In this document: positions 62,482 to 64,000 of the stretch, piece by piece
How the letters are laid out: every line of letters begins with the position of its first letter
How positions within the stretch are numbered: the stretch's first letter is position 1
Source: Rubrolithibacter sp043763625
Lineage (GTDB): Bacteria > Bacteroidota > Bacteroidia > Sphingobacteriales > Sphingobacteriaceae
Assembly: GCA_043763625.1 (NCBI GenBank)
Contig: JAYULL010000020.1
Span: 6,518 to 70,517, forward strand
DNA length: 64,000 nt
Direction: 5' to 3'
The notes under the pieces: model-generated
Seen by the model: only the letters and a program-made list of their open reading frames with translations
What the model was told of the DNA's origin: nothing
The model's database searches: none
Position numbers and translations under genes: made by a program

Positions 62482-63408
62482 ATGACGAATAATCCTATAT
62501 ACGCTGTTCTCGATTTAGGAACCAACACTTTTCACCTTTTAATTGCGGAAATTAAGGAAGGTAAAATCCATAAAATAACTCATGCAGAAGAGGGCGTTAA
62601 ATTAGGCGAAGGCGGAATTGCTGTCGGAATTATTACGGAACCGGCCTTCAATCGCGGAATCGAAGCATTGAAAAAAATTGCAGAAAAAATCAAAGGATTT
62701 AAAGTTGAAAAAGTGCGAGCTGTAGGGACAGCGGCGCTACGTTCAGCGAAAAACGGAGGTGAGTTTATAGAAACAGTTAGAAACCTAACGGGAATTGAAA
62801 TTGAACTGATAGAGGGTTGGCTTGAAGCGGAATTGATTTATACCGGCGTGAAACATGCTTTAGAAATCGATGATAATTCATTAATTATTGATATAGGCGG
62901 CGGCAGCGTCGAGTTCGTCTTTTGTAATCCGACCGGGATACTTTGGAAGAAAAGCTTCCCGATAGGGGCGGCAAAATTAACTGCTTTTTTTCACCACGCC
63001 GATCCTATATCTAAGGAAGAAGTCGCAGAGATGCATGGTTTCTTTAGAGAACAGTTACAAGAGCTGACTCCTGTTATTAAACGTTATCGTCCTGAAACTT
63101 TAATCGGATCTGCCGGAGCTTTCGAGAGTTTTGCGGCTCTTTGTGCGAAGGCAGATTCGTTACCACTCGATTTAAGCAAACAAACATCCTTTTCTTTTAA
63201 CCTCGACACCTTCAATCGCGTTGCAGTAAATCTTTTAAAAACTACTCATGCTCAGCGAGAAGCTATGCCGGACATTATCCCTGTAAGGGTGGATATGATT
63301 ATTTCGGCTACTGTTTTAACACAATATATTTTGGAGCTTACAAAAGTGCGTGAAATGAAATTATCAACCTTTGCATTGAAAGAGGGCTTGTTGTATTCAC
63401 TCGCTTAG
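62482..63408 (+). CDS. Ppx/GppA family phosphatase
   Basis: 308-residue actin-like ATPase-fold enzyme (exopolyphosphatase or pppGpp phosphohydrolase). Motifs: AVLDLGTNTFHLLIAEI, AVGTAALRSAKNG, the loop LIEGWLEAELIYTG, and IIDIGGGSVEFVF. It is the short form without the C-terminal HD-like extension of E. coli Ppx. Whether polyphosphate or pppGpp is the substrate cannot be read from sequence. Confidence 0.92.
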   Translation: MTNNPIYAVLDLGTNTFHLLIAEIKEGKIHKITHAEEGVKLGEGGIAVGIITEPAFNRGIEALKKIAEKIKGFKVEKVRAVGTAALRSAKNGGEFIETVRNLTGIEIELIEGWLEAELIYTGVKHALEIDDNSLIIDIGGGSVEFVFCNPTGILWKKSFPIGAAKLTAFFHHADPISKEEVAEMHGFFREQLQELTPVIKRYRPETLIGSAGAFESFAALCAKADSLPLDLSKQTSFSFNLDTFNRVAVNLLKTTHAQREAMPDIIPVRVDMIISATVLTQYILELTKVREMKLSTFALKEGLLYSLA

Positions 63409-63447
63409 CGTTAAAACGAAGTCGATTTCCATATCTTTACCCCTTCT

Positions 63448-63909
63448 ATGATCGAAATTTTTACCGACGGCGCTTCAAGCGGTAATCCGGGACCGGGCGG
63501 CTACGGGGCAATATTAAAGGCAGGCGACCACTACAAAGAACTTTCTGCCGGATTTCGTAAGACGACCAATAACCGAATGGAACTGTTGGCAGTAATTGTT
63601 GCGGTGGAGGCTTTAAAAAAACCGCGACAAAACGTTACCGTTTATTCGGATTCAAAATATGTGATTGATGCAGTAGAAAAAAAGTGGGTTTTCGGTTGGG
63701 TGCAAAAAGGGTTTGCAGGCAAAAAAAACAAAGACTTATGGCTTCGATTCCTTCAACTTCACAAGCTCCATCAAATTAATTTCGTGTGGGTAAAAGGCCA
63801 TGCCGGACATCCGGAAAATGAACGCTGCGACCGCTTAGCCGTAGAAGCTTCATCGAGAAGAAATGAGTGGTTGATCGACACGGTGTTTGAAGTAGAGAGT
63901 GAAAAGTAG
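63448..63909 (+). CDS. rnhA: Ribonuclease HI
   Basis: 153 residues. Catalytic residues: Asp in EIFTDGASSGNPGPGGYG, Glu in NNRMELLAV, Asp in VYSDSKYVIDA, and Asp in HPENERCDRLAV, so the active site is complete. The basic helix around VEKKWVFGWVQKGF is of the E. coli type. TATCTTTA lies eight bases before the ATG. The stop codon runs straight into a 7-bp tandem repeat. Confidence 0.96.
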   Translation: MIEIFTDGASSGNPGPGGYGAILKAGDHYKELSAGFRKTTNNRMELLAVIVAVEALKKPRQNVTVYSDSKYVIDAVEKKWVFGWVQKGFAGKKNKDLWLRFLQLHKLHQINFVWVKGHAGHPENERCDRLAVEASSRRNEWLIDTVFEVESEK

Positions 63910-64000
63910 CTTTGAGCTTTGAGCTTTGAGCTTTGAGCTTTGAGCTTTGAGCTTTGAGCTTTGAGCTTTGAGCTTTGAGCTTTGAGCTTTGAGCTTTGAG
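63908..64000. repeat. Heptanucleotide tandem repeat (AGCTTTG), at least 13 copies
   Basis: Perfect copies of AGCTTTG from 63908 to the window edge (93 bases, 13.3 units, no mismatch). The first AG belongs to the rnhA stop codon. Each frame meets a TGA every three units, so it is not coding. It continues outside the window. Confidence 0.95.

Noticed and set aside
63908..64000. Possible CRISPR or telomere-like array
   Set aside because: Simple 7-bp tandem repeat without spacers.

Overview
The window comes from a member of the Bacteroidota, most like the Chitinophagales/Sphingobacteriales side of the phylum. I infer this from several features together: type IX secretion (T9SS) sorting domains of both type A and type B, a PorP/SprF protein, an ECF sigma/FecR/STN module, a DUF4290 gene next to murA, promoters of the TTTG-N(18-20)-TAnnTTTG type, few Shine-Dalgarno sequences, and roughly 40% GC. 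There are no insertion sequences, prophage genes or CRISPR arrays. I do not assign a genus.

Layout from left to right. 1-3385 is a sigma factor/FecR/STN surface-protein module (minus strand), whose last gene runs off the left edge and carries twelve 16-residue repeats. 3490-6189 is a large secreted sugar dehydrogenase carrying its own cytochrome c domain. 6277-6626 is a decayed PAS/HisKA signalling gene. 6826-13302 holds an M3 peptidase, a small membrane protein, an amino-acid permease and a Kup potassium transporter. 13491-16851 has a minimal T9SS cargo, then an FAH-type hydrolase, an M23 peptidase and a Bcp peroxidase as a tight operon. 16880-22986 (minus) is a four-gene surface cassette: collagen-like protein, type B T9SS cargo, PorP/SprF and OmpA. 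23245-24794 is a sigma/anti-sigma/Spy-like stress module. 24840-28230 has an aminotransferase, a DUF4290 protein and MurA with Asp in place of the catalytic Cys. 28250-34091 (minus) holds cystathionine beta-synthase, AMP nucleosidase, clpX, clpP, tig and tRNA-Leu(TAG).

34343-40902 (minus) is an overlapping operon of two hybrid histidine kinases with stand-alone CheR and CheB, opposite a YciF-like/PA2169-like pair. 42256-44448 has a His/Met-rich outer-membrane protein and a DUF1080 protein. 44635-53007 is a complete histidine operon (hisG-D-C-B-H-A-F-IE) ending in a coupled WD40 gene; it is preceded by a strong promoter and an 18-codon leader ORF with four His codons in a seven-codon stretch. 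53156-56934 carries a membrane protein, an NlpC/P60 protein, a universal stress protein, and a ferredoxin divergent from an acyl-CoA reductase. 56936-63909 carries an FtsE-like ATPase, a decayed gene, grpE, dnaJ, a NatA/NatB-type ABC exporter, Ppx/GppA and RNase HI. The window ends in a heptanucleotide repeat.

The best candidates for something new are the histidine leader with its mutually exclusive pairings, the collagen/T9SS cassette, the sigma-regulated repeat protein, the promoter boxes set directly against start codons (probable leaderless mRNAs), and the short-word repeat islands in several intergenic gaps.
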